From positions 1-5,141 of the forward strand of contig DAOVSY010000234.1 of NCBI GenBank assembly GCA_030633365.1: a stretch of 5,141 nt of DNA, in the 5' to 3' direction. Within the stretch, counting starts at the first letter, position 1. Every line of letters begins with the position of its first letter. The translations under genes were made by a program, and so were the position numbers. Below are positions 1 through 5,141 of this stretch, one piece after another. The DNA is from Spirochaetaceae bacterium (lineage in GTDB: Bacteria; Spirochaetota; Spirochaetia; B11-G9). Under the pieces are notes generated by a model that was not told where the DNA came from, searched no databases, and saw nothing but the letters and a program-made list of their open reading frames with translations.

Positions 1-137
1 GCATTTTCACGAACAGCCATATGTTCCGCAATTATTCCACTTGCAAAATTAACAGGAAGCTCCCAGCCGCCAAAATCAATTAATTTCGCTCCATCATAAT
101 CTTTATATACTTCAAAAAGAGGCGTTCTCTTTAGCAT
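1..137 (-). CDS. gcvT: Aminomethyltransferase (glycine cleavage system T protein), N-terminal part only
   Basis: Only the first 45 codons are in the window; the frame runs open off the left edge. Translating from the ATG at 137 gives a protein starting [20 protein letters not shown], followed by DFGGWELPV and then [12 protein letters not shown]. This is the characteristic GcvT N-terminus (TPLxxxH/Y, DFGGWxxPV, EHxAVRxxA). GcvT transfers the methylene group of H-protein-bound aminomethyl-lipoamide to tetrahydrofolate, releasing ammonia and forming 5,10-methylene-THF in the cytoplasm. A strong Shine-Dalgarno GGAGG (149-145) lies 7 bases before the ATG and fixes the start. The gene follows lrp after 36 bases with no terminator between, so it should share the serA transcript. 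gcvH and gcvPA/gcvPB would be expected next, but that is inference. The catalytic region is outside the window. Confidence 0.93.
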   Translation of the reverse strand, partial: MLKRTPLFEVYKDYDGAKLIDFGGWELPVNFASGIIAEHMAVREN

Positions 138-173
138 TATTTTTCCTCCAGATATTAAATAACATATATAGAA

Positions 174-635
174 CTATAGTACATATGGCACAGATAAGTC
201 GATACCTTCATAAACAACAAAAGTCTCAACATCCTGAATCTTATCAATTTTAGACAATTCCTGACTGAAAAAATCCAGAAGACTAAACCCATCTGAAGGA
301 TTCAGTAAAACATAAGCAATAAGATCATAACGTCCTGTTACAACACTAACAGAAATTACTCCCCTCAATTTGCTGAATTCCTCTGCTTTAGCTCCAAGCT
401 CTACAGTACTCATTTTCAAAGTTGCCAGGATCATCTGGTGTCCTGGAAGAGCATCGGGATTTACCAAACCGGTTATCTCAAGAACACCATCACTCAAGAG
501 TTTATTTACTCTTGAGCGAACAGTATTTTCTGTAATAGCAAGTTCTTCTGCAATTAAACTGTAAGGTTTCCGACCATCTCTTAGATGTTTTATTATGGAA
601 AGACTTGTATTGTCAATTTTTACAGAATCAGCCAT
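174..635 (-). CDS. Lrp/AsnC-family transcriptional regulator
   Basis: The 153-residue product has the standard length and layout of the Lrp/AsnC ('feast/famine') family. An N-terminal winged helix-turn-helix covers about residues 7-55, with the scaffold and recognition helices around 25-46 (SLIAEELAITENTVRSRV). A short linker leads to the C-terminal RAM/AsnC ligand-binding domain, about residues 67-150, which includes the GRYDLIAYV segment (101-109) at the effector-binding dimer interface. Family members form dimers to octamers and bind amino acids. The ATG overlaps the end of serC by 8 bases. Its only upstream purine-rich stretch (GAAGGA) is about 14 bases away, so translation probably depends on coupling to serC. 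Its place between serC and gcvT suggests control of serine/glycine metabolism by serine, glycine or a related amino acid. The ligand and target sites are not known from the sequence. It could be a global or a local Lrp paralogue. Confidence 0.93.
   Translation of the reverse strand: MADSVKIDNTSLSIIKHLRDGRKPYSLIAEELAITENTVRSRVNKLLSDGVLEITGLVNPDALPGHQMILATLKMSTVELGAKAEEFSKLRGVISVSVVTGRYDLIAYVLLNPSDGFSLLDFFSQELSKIDKIQDVETFVVYEGIDLSVPYVL
493..516. repeat. 9-bp perfect inverted repeat inside lrp
   Basis: CTCAAGAGT (493-501) and ACTCTTGAG (508-516) are perfect inverted repeats separated by six A/T bases. They lie in the codons for the recognition helix of the Lrp-type regulator. The dyad with an A/T-only centre resembles the general shape of Lrp-family operators and could also fold as an mRNA hairpin. 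It may be a chance result of the coding sequence. No T-run follows it on either strand, so it is not a terminator. Confidence 0.4.
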
Positions 636-1713
636 TTTTTCTATTAAATTCCTTCATAAAATCAGTTAAAGCAATAACAGCAGTTTCTGGAACTCCATTA
701 TAAATGGAAGCTCTGCAGCCACCAACACTTCTATGGCCTTTTAAAAACATCATTCCCTCTGCAGCAGCTTCTTTAACAAACTGTGCTTCCAGATCTTCTG
801 AAGGCATCCTGAAAACTACATTCATTGTAGATCTGAATGCAGCATCTACAGGTGATTTGTAGAAATTATCACCTGAATCCAGTATATCGTAGATTAGTTT
901 TGATTTTTTTTCTGTCAATTTTTCCATGCCGGATATACCGCCATTCTTTTTAACCCATTCCAGAAACAGTTTAACACCCCAGATAGTAAAAACAGGAGGA
1001 GTATTATACATAGCATTTTTTTCTGCATGAGTTTTATAGTTAAGATAAGCAGTCAGATTATCCGGTGATCTTTCAAGCAGATCATTTCTAATAATCATAA
1101 ATGCTGCACCTGCAGGTCCAAGATTCTTTTGTACACCACCATATATCATAGCAAATTTGTCAAAAGGTATTTCTCTGCTCATAATATCACTGGACATATC
1201 ACAAATTACAGGAGTATCACCAAGCTCTGGCCAATCTTTCCACTGAATACCGCCAATGGTTTCATTTGATGTAAAATGAAAATAAGCAGAACCATCAGAT
1301 GCCTTCATAGAGGAAGCTGATGGAAGAGTAGAATATCCGCTGTCTTTTCCATCAAAAACAACATTAACATTACCTACTTTTTTTGCATCATCAATGGCTT
1401 TTTTTGCCCAGGTTCCACTGTTTACATAATCGGCTGTTTGGCCCTGACCCAAAAAGTTCATTGGAATCATAGTGAATGCAAGGGTACCACCACCACCTAA
1501 AAACAGTATGGAATAGTTATCCGGAACTTTTAGAAGTTCTTTCATTAAAGATATTGCTTCGTTGTGAACATCATCATAGAGTTTATGTCTATGGCTTACT
1601 TCTGCAAGCGAAATACCATTCCCCTGATAATCAGCGAAATTTTCCTGCATTTCGTTTAAAACTTCAAGTGGAATTGCACAGGGTCCTGCTGAAAAATTTA
1701 ATTTCCGACTCAT
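628..1713 (-). CDS. serC: Phosphoserine aminotransferase
   Basis: SerC is a cytoplasmic PLP enzyme of aminotransferase class V. It converts 3-phosphohydroxypyruvate plus glutamate to 3-phosphoserine plus 2-oxoglutarate, the second step of serine synthesis. The 361-residue length matches E. coli SerC (about 362). The N-terminus has NFSAGPCAIP. Other hallmarks are H41-R42 (phosphate/substrate contact), the glycine-rich PLP-phosphate loop at 73-76, W102 (stacks on the PLP ring), the TSNETIGGIQW segment (148-158), D172, the Schiff-base lysine K196 in GVQKNLGPAG, and GHRSVGGCRASIYN (326-339) with substrate-binding R328 and R334. One deviation is that the glycine loop reads GGGGTLAF where homologues usually have a Gln before the Phe. 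The ATG at 1713 overlaps the serA stop codon by 4 bases (ATGA), and a GGTGG sequence lies just upstream. The 3' end overlaps the lrp start by 8 bases. Some SerC proteins also act in pyridoxine synthesis; the serA neighbour favours serine synthesis here. Confidence 0.97.
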   Translation of the reverse strand: MSRKLNFSAGPCAIPLEVLNEMQENFADYQGNGISLAEVSHRHKLYDDVHNEAISLMKELLKVPDNYSILFLGGGGTLAFTMIPMNFLGQGQTADYVNSGTWAKKAIDDAKKVGNVNVVFDGKDSGYSTLPSASSMKASDGSAYFHFTSNETIGGIQWKDWPELGDTPVICDMSSDIMSREIPFDKFAMIYGGVQKNLGPAGAAFMIIRNDLLERSPDNLTAYLNYKTHAEKNAMYNTPPVFTIWGVKLFLEWVKKNGGISGMEKLTEKKSKLIYDILDSGDNFYKSPVDAAFRSTMNVVFRMPSEDLEAQFVKEAAAEGMMFLKGHRSVGGCRASIYNGVPETAVIALTDFMKEFNRKNG

Positions 1714-2597
1714 ATCTTACCACCTTTAACCAGTTCATCAATTATACCATATGCTTCAGTTCCAATTCTTAATAAATTTTCAGCACTGCTTGCACCAAGA
1801 TGTGGAGTCATAAAAACATTTTTTGTATTTCTTATAACACAATCATCTCCTGGAGGATCTGTAGGCCATACATCAGTTGCATAAGCTCGAACTCTGCCAT
1901 CTTCAAGAGCTTCTTTCATATCATGGGGATTAATACATGAACCTCTTCCAGTATTAATTATAATAGGTTTTTTCTGGAAACTGCTAAACACATCATTATT
2001 CATCATACCTTCTGTTTCAGGTGTTAAGGGAAGATGCATGGAAATATAATCAGCTTCTGAAACAGCTTCTTTAAGAGTTTCTTTCATATCAGCAAGATCA
2101 CTGCTATTAACGTATTTATCATAGGCAACAACTTTCATTCCAAATGCAGCAGCTCTTTTTGCAACTTCTTTGGATATATTTCCCAGACCGACAAGACAAA
2201 GTATTTTTTCAAAAAGTTCAGTACGCTTTAGTTCTTTTTTTATCCATTTACCGTCTGCCATACTGGTATGGCCTTCTACAATTCTATTGGGAACAGAAAG
2301 CATATGAGCAAAAGCAAGCTCTGCTACTGCAATGGAAGATGCTTTTGGCGTATTTCTAACAGTAATACCCTTACTTTCCGCATATTCCTTATCAATATTA
2401 TCTATACCTACACCACCCCTAATAATCAATTTAAGATTTTTAGCTTTATCGATGTACTCTTTATCACATGTAGTTTTACTTCTAATAAGAATAACCTGGG
2501 CATCTGACATACGTGATTTATCATCAGTAACCTCTCCAAAGGTAGAAAGCCTTTCGGCCAGTGAAGAATCAAAGGCATCTGAGATTAAAATTAACAT
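1710..2597 (-). CDS. serA: D-3-phosphoglycerate dehydrogenase, short form without ACT domain
   Basis: SerA oxidises 3-phosphoglycerate to 3-phosphohydroxypyruvate with NAD+, the first step of serine synthesis. The 295-residue product has the fold of D-isomer 2-hydroxyacid dehydrogenases. The substrate-binding part contains IRSKTTCDKEYID (38-50) and IIRGGVGIDNID (58-69). The Rossmann domain has GLGNIS (137-142) and D160 at the end of beta-2, which favours NAD over NADP. Catalytic R218 lies in INTGRGS and H266 in TPHLGAS. Two oddities stand out. The third Gly of the nucleotide motif is Ser142, and the usual catalytic Glu in the DVFxxEP motif is Asp247 (DVWPTDPP). The protein stops after the catalytic core, with no ASB or ACT domain (E. 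coli SerA has about 410 residues), so classic serine feedback inhibition is not expected. The start is well supported: AGGAGG (2608-2603) sits 5 bases before the ATG. It is the first gene of its operon. The neighbouring serC makes PGDH much more likely than another 2-hydroxyacid dehydrogenase. Confidence 0.93.
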   Translation of the reverse strand: MLILISDAFDSSLAERLSTFGEVTDDKSRMSDAQVILIRSKTTCDKEYIDKAKNLKLIIRGGVGIDNIDKEYAESKGITVRNTPKASSIAVAELAFAHMLSVPNRIVEGHTSMADGKWIKKELKRTELFEKILCLVGLGNISKEVAKRAAAFGMKVVAYDKYVNSSDLADMKETLKEAVSEADYISMHLPLTPETEGMMNNDVFSSFQKKPIIINTGRGSCINPHDMKEALEDGRVRAYATDVWPTDPPGDDCVIRNTKNVFMTPHLGASSAENLLRIGTEAYGIIDELVKGGKI

Positions 2598-2624
2598 AGA
2601 ATCCTCCTGCTGTATTTTGTAATT

Positions 2625-2653
2625 ATCGTAATCTCTTCTTAGGTAAATGTCAA
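2625..2653 (-). promoter_or_regulatory. Sigma-70-type promoter for the serA-serC-lrp-gcvT operon
   Basis: Reading the minus strand, a perfect -35 box TTGACA (2653-2648) is followed by a 17-base spacer and the -10 box TACGAT (2630-2625, four of six consensus bases). The region just upstream of the -35 box is very A/T-rich and could act as an UP-like element. The transcript would start near 2618, giving a leader of only about 20 bases before the serA ATG. That leaves no room for a riboswitch or attenuator, so control would be at initiation, for instance by the Lrp-type protein of the operon (inference). Confidence 0.8.
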
Positions 2654-2682
2654 ATATTTATTGCAATTTTTATGAAAACAAC

Positions 2683-2713
2683 AAAAAAAGACCAGTAATA
2701 TATACTGGTCTTT
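2683..2713 (-). terminator. Intrinsic terminator after rpsU
   Basis: On the minus strand a perfect 11-base-pair stem (AAAGACCAGTA at 2713-2703, TACTGGTCTTT at 2697-2687) encloses a 5-base loop. It ends in a run of seven T (2689-2683), three of which are in the stem. It lies about 28 bases after the rpsU stop and about 30 bases before the serA -35 box, so it separates the recJ/M23/rpsU unit from the serine operon. The + strand also has an A-run before the stem, but there is no + strand gene for it to serve. Confidence 0.92.
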
Positions 2714-2741
2714 GTTTGGTCGAAAATTTTGTTTCTACTGA

Positions 2742-2960
2742 TTAGTAGTTCTTCATTGCCTGAACTTTCCTCAGTTTTTTCATTTGTTTTCTTAGAAGGG
2801 CTTTATTTTTGCGATTCTTGATTGTTGACGGTTTTTCGAAGTGTTCATTCTTTTTCCACTCTCTAATAATACCCTCTTTTTCAACCATTCTTTTAAAGCG
2901 CTTAATCGCTTTTTCTAAAGGTTCAGATTCATCAATTTTTACGAATGCTATGGGAATCAC
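2742..2960 (-). CDS. rpsU: 30S ribosomal protein bS21 (probable true start is ATA at 2951)
   Basis: bS21 is a small, basic protein of the 30S subunit that sits near the 3' end of 16S rRNA and the anti-Shine-Dalgarno and helps initiation. The given coordinates are the longest frame with a conventional start (GTG at 2960, 72 codons). The core [18 protein letters not shown], the FEKPSTI motif and a lysine/arginine-rich C-terminus identify the family. I prefer initiation at the ATA at 2951, giving 69 residues. The GTG lies inside the Shine-Dalgarno sequence itself, ATA has a normal 8-base spacing from GGAGG, and a protein beginning [11 protein letters not shown] aligns residue for residue with E. 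coli MPVIKVRENEP. No in-frame ATG occurs until codon 25, and an in-frame TGA lies upstream at 2978. The gene follows the M23 stop by 11 bases (20 from ATA), has a likely promoter of its own, and ends before a strong terminator. Confidence 0.95.
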   Translation of the reverse strand: MIPIAFVKIDESEPLEKAIKRFKRMVEKEGIIREWKKNEHFEKPSTIKNRKNKALLRKQMKKLRKVQAMKNY

Positions 2961-2965
2961 CTCCT
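2956..2965 (-). promoter_or_regulatory. Extended Shine-Dalgarno of rpsU, overlapping the nominal GTG start
   Basis: The minus strand reads AGGAGGTGAT, a 10-base perfect complement to the canonical 3' tail of bacterial 16S rRNA. The GTG annotated by frame alone is part of this element (2960-2958), so it cannot plausibly be its own start codon. The ATA at 2951 is 8 bases beyond GGAGG. Pairing this strong should help a weak, non-AUG start codon recruit ribosomes. It is far stronger than the ribosome binding sites of lrp and the M23 gene in this window. Confidence 0.85.
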
Positions 2966-2971
2966 CTCTGA

Positions 2972-3901
2972 CTACTCAGCCGTATGAATGCTCACTATAC
3001 TCATAATTAAAGAATTGTCAATAAGTCCATGGGCAATGAAAGGATCAGGATTTACAGGAACACCACCAACTCGAAATTCCCAGTGTAAATGGGGGCCAGT
3101 AGCAAGTCCTGTAGCTCCAAGAGTTCCTATAACAGTATCTTTTGATACTATATCTCCAGGCAGAACATAAATTTTATCCATATGGAAAAAGATACCATAT
3201 ACACCCGGCAGATATTCTATGACAACACTGTTCCCGGTAATAATACGATCTTTGGATAAAACTACTTTTCCATCACAACCTGCATATATTTCAGTTCCAA
3301 CAGGAGCTGCTATATCTGTTCCGTTATGTATAGCTTTGGAGATGGAACCATCAGAATAGATAAAGTTTCTCCGGTCCCCAAACCATGATGTTACTATTCC
3401 ATTTTTGAGAGGATAAATAATAGATTTACTTCCAGATGCAGATTTTTGTATAGAAGTTCCATAAATTTCATGTATTGCTACTGCCTGGTTAACAATTTCC
3501 GGATCAGTATCTGTTCTTAAGGATGTATTTTTATAGTTTAAATGTATATTTTCTTTTTTAAACAGATTTTGATGTACAAGGATAGCACCTCTGTCAACAA
3601 CCACACCATCCTGGTTCTTAACCTGTAAAGTATATTCACCTGCACTTAAAGTTGAATCCAAACCAATTACAGAAGCATAACCTGTAAAAGATGCTGTTTG
3701 AATATAAAAAAATATATTGTCGGTTATGGACTCTTCCTGACTGTTCAAAAGCTCAAGGGTATAAAACTCTGCAAATTTTTCACTTAAAACAGTTACAACA
3801 TCACCTCTGTTAAAACTAGAATTGTAATAGAAACTTTGTTCTGCAACCAAAGAAATTGTTAAAATTAAAAAGAGACCAACTAAGATTATATTTTTTTTCA
3901 C
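2972..3901 (-). CDS. Secreted M23-family (LytM-type) metallopeptidase
   Basis: The 309-residue protein has an N-terminal signal peptide (two Lys, hydrophobic stretch about 5-19, likely cleavage after A20 in SLVA), so it should act in the periplasm or cell envelope. Residues 21-130 form a probably beta-rich domain that I do not recognise. The C-terminal LytM domain starts near 162 with [16 protein letters not shown]. It has the zinc ligands H192 and D196 (HNGTD) and H273 of the HLH motif (271-273), with H240 and H271 in catalytic positions, so it is predicted active. Family members cut peptide cross-bridges in peptidoglycan, usually for wall remodelling or cell separation. The start is a GTG at 3901 that overlaps the recJ stop (GTGA). 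The preceding codon is an in-frame TGA, so nothing further upstream is possible, and no good Shine-Dalgarno is visible. Translation is probably coupled to recJ. No lipobox cysteine is present. Confidence 0.92.
   Translation of the reverse strand: MKKNIILVGLFLILTISLVAEQSFYYNSSFNRGDVVTVLSEKFAEFYTLELLNSQEESITDNIFFYIQTASFTGYASVIGLDSTLSAGEYTLQVKNQDGVVVDRGAILVHQNLFKKENIHLNYKNTSLRTDTDPEIVNQAVAIHEIYGTSIQKSASGSKSIIYPLKNGIVTSWFGDRRNFIYSDGSISKAIHNGTDIAAPVGTEIYAGCDGKVVLSKDRIITGNSVVIEYLPGVYGIFFHMDKIYVLPGDIVSKDTVIGTLGATGLATGPHLHWEFRVGGVPVNPDPFIAHGLIDNSLIMSIVSIHTAE
2994..3021 (-). promoter_or_regulatory. Probable internal promoter for rpsU inside the M23 gene
   Basis: Within the last codons of the M23 peptidase gene the minus strand carries TTGACA (3021-3016), a 16-base A/T-rich spacer and TATAGT (2999-2994, five of six consensus bases). 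This scores better than the serA promoter at the -10 box. A transcript would start near 2989-2985, leaving a leader of about 35 bases before the ATA start codon. This would let rpsU be expressed at ribosomal-protein levels independently of recJ and the peptidase. It is a sequence match only and overlaps coding sequence, so chance resemblance is possible. Confidence 0.6.
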
Positions 3902-5141
3902 TCAGCCGACCGCTTTATATCCATAACAGTCAACTGCAGCTTCTCAATATTTTGAAAGTAATTTCTTCCAAGGCGAAAAACAACATCGACCTTCTCGTTT
4001 GTACTAAACTCTACATTAACCTTTTCAGCAGCTCTCCAGTAAATTGCAGGCCACTTTATTGAACCTGTGTTTACAAGCATCTTAACATGCTGCTGTTCTG
4101 TACGACCGATTATTTCCATGTTCTGAAGTGTTACTTTTCTAAGAAGAAAGATTAATGGAGGATTACCCTCACCATAGGGTTCGAAAGTTTCAACTATGGA
4201 TATAATATCCGGAGTCATATACTTTAGAGGTAATTCTGCATCTATCTCCAGGGTTTCTGCAGTTTGATCGGGAAACACAAGATTCTTTGCTTCCATTGAA
4301 AAATCTTTTTGTAAATTTTCAAGATTATCTTCCATAAAACTAAACCCTGCAGCATAATCATGTCCGCCATAATCTATAAAATACTTATCAAATTTTGACA
4401 GGAACTGTTTTACATTTACCTTTTTAGCACTTCGCATGGAACCTACAAGATGATCTTCCAGATAAGATACTACTCCTGCCGGTACACCAAATGTGTTTGC
4501 AAGACGGGAAGCTATAATACCAGTGATACCTCTGTGTATTTTTTTATCCACTACAAAAACCATTTTTTCATTTAATTCTTTAAAACTCTTCTCTGCTTTG
4601 GGCAGGACAGATTTCCAGGCAGTCTCCCCAAGTTTTTTACGTTCCTTGTTCATTTTTACAATTTCTTCTGCCAACTGTTTTTGAATAGCAGGATCATTAG
4701 TTATAAATAGTTCTGCTGCCTTTCCAGGCTTACCTAAACGCCCGGATGCATTAATAACAGGTGTAATCTGCCAGCCTAAATCCGTTGTACTTATTTTTTT
4801 TCCCAGAAGATTTTGTTTAAATAGAAGTTCATTTAAACCAAGGCGTTTTGAATTATTAATTAACTTCATACCATGGCGAAGTAGAATACGATTTTCATCT
4901 TTTAAGGGCATCATATCTGCAAGGGTTCCCAAAGCCACAAGATCAAGATTATTTTCGAAATTAGATTTCATTAAATCAATTTTTCTGTAAACATAGGTAT
5001 TAAGGAGGTTAAGGAAAACATCAATTTCCTCAATACTTTTTCCTAAATATCTTGAAGATCTGCTTTTTTCTCTCATTTCGAGAATACTCATATTTTTTAG
5101 TTTTGGAAAATCTTCCCAAATTTTTGGTGCAATATCCAAAA
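3898..5141 (-). CDS. recJ: Single-stranded-DNA-specific exonuclease RecJ, C-terminal part (5' end outside window)
   Basis: The frame is open to the right edge. A TTG at 5139 is an internal codon rather than a start, because the N-terminal DHH domain with its DxD and DHH motifs is missing. Counting from 5139, about 413 residues are visible. They include LVALGTLADMMPL (67-79, with metal-binding D75 of the GTxAD motif), INASGRLG (129-136), HRGITGIIASRL (202-213), and the DHHA1 signature GSMRSAKKVN...YGGHDYAAGFSF (233-268). The C-terminal OB-type domain includes FEPYGEGNPPLIF (319-331). RecJ degrades single-stranded DNA 5' to 3' in recombination and mismatch or base-excision repair, using Mn or Mg. 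Residues of roughly 10-60, before the GTLAD motif, do not look like the standard sequence there and may be a lineage-specific segment. The TGA stop overlaps the downstream GTG start by 4 bases. Confidence 0.95.
   Translation of the reverse strand, partial: LDIAPKIWEDFPKLKNMSILEMREKSRSSRYLGKSIEEIDVFLNLLNTYVYRKIDLMKSNFENNLDLVALGTLADMMPLKDENRILLRHGMKLINNSKRLGLNELLFKQNLLGKKISTTDLGWQITPVINASGRLGKPGKAAELFITNDPAIQKQLAEEIVKMNKERKKLGETAWKSVLPKAEKSFKELNEKMVFVVDKKIHRGITGIIASRLANTFGVPAGVVSYLEDHLVGSMRSAKKVNVKQFLSKFDKYFIDYGGHDYAAGFSFMEDNLENLQKDFSMEAKNLVFPDQTAETLEIDAELPLKYMTPDIISIVETFEPYGEGNPPLIFLLRKVTLQNMEIIGRTEQQHVKMLVNTGSIKWPAIYWRAAEKVNVEFSTNEKVDVVFRLGRNYFQNIEKLQLTVMDIKRSAE

Noticed and set aside
138..173. 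A glycine riboswitch before gcvT
   Set aside because: The gap is only 36 bases, far too short for a glycine aptamer, and holds just an A/T-rich stretch plus the Shine-Dalgarno.
370..564. Plus-strand open frame opposite the lrp gene
   Set aside because: It is antisense to a clear Lrp/AsnC protein and its translation resembles no family.
577..616. TTGACA at 616-611 on the minus strand as a possible promoter for gcvT inside lrp
   Set aside because: No good -10 box appears at 16-18 bases; the nearest T/A-rich hexamers are at wrong spacing or score poorly.
870..919. TTGACA inside serC (minus strand, near 919-914) as an internal promoter
   Set aside because: The only decent -10-like hexamer (TACGAT) is about 21 bases away, too far for sigma-70-type recognition.
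1476..2622. Plus-strand open frames opposite serC and serA (for example 1476-1772, 2144-2359, 2332-2622)
   Set aside because: They lie wholly or mainly antisense to well-identified enzymes, have low-complexity hydrophobic translations, and lack Shine-Dalgarno sites or recognisable domains.
2598..2741. A small RNA gene or extra small ORF between rpsU and serA
   Set aside because: The 144 bases are accounted for by the rpsU terminator, an A/T-rich tract, the serA promoter and its short leader.
3887..3901. Run of eight A after the M23 GTG start as a programmed slippage site
   Set aside because: The zero-frame reading already gives an ideal signal peptide, so no frameshift is needed to explain the gene.
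1..5141. A defence system, mobile element, CRISPR array or biosynthetic cluster
   Set aside because: All coding space is filled by housekeeping genes in tight operons, with no direct-repeat arrays, transposase, integrase or toxin-antitoxin signatures seen.

Overview
The window is AT-rich and every gene I can support lies on the minus strand, so transcription runs from high to low coordinates. I think it comes from a spirochaete (moderate confidence). The bS21 sequence (IIREWKK and FEKPSTI motifs) looks spirochaetal, and I recall the order recJ, M23 peptidase, rpsU from Borrelia and its relatives. I could not check this against a database. TGA acts as a normal stop codon.

The window holds two transcription units. 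The upstream one (5141 to about 2683) contains the C-terminal part of RecJ, a secreted M23 metallopeptidase that overlaps recJ by 4 bases (GTGA), and rpsU for ribosomal protein bS21. It ends at a clear intrinsic terminator (2683-2713). A near-consensus sigma-70-type promoter inside the 3' end of the peptidase gene probably gives rpsU its own transcript.

The downstream unit starts at a promoter with a perfect TTGACA -35 box (2625-2653). It encodes SerA (phosphoglycerate dehydrogenase without a regulatory domain), SerC (phosphoserine aminotransferase), an Lrp/AsnC-family regulator, and the first 45 codons of GcvT (glycine cleavage T protein), which runs off the left edge. serA/serC overlap by 4 bases, serC/lrp by 8, and gcvT follows lrp after 36. 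The set connects 3-phosphoglycerate to phosphoserine, and through glycine to one-carbon units on tetrahydrofolate. The regulator encoded in the middle probably senses an amino acid of this pathway. serB and glyA are not in the window.

The most notable signal is the start of rpsU. The only conventional start codon (GTG at 2960) is buried inside a near-perfect extended Shine-Dalgarno sequence. Alignment to E. coli bS21 and ribosome-binding-site spacing both point to an ATA start at 2951. This may mean bS21 or initiation-factor feedback on its own synthesis. I see no mobile elements, CRISPR arrays, tRNA or rRNA genes, and no gap over 300 bases without a gene.
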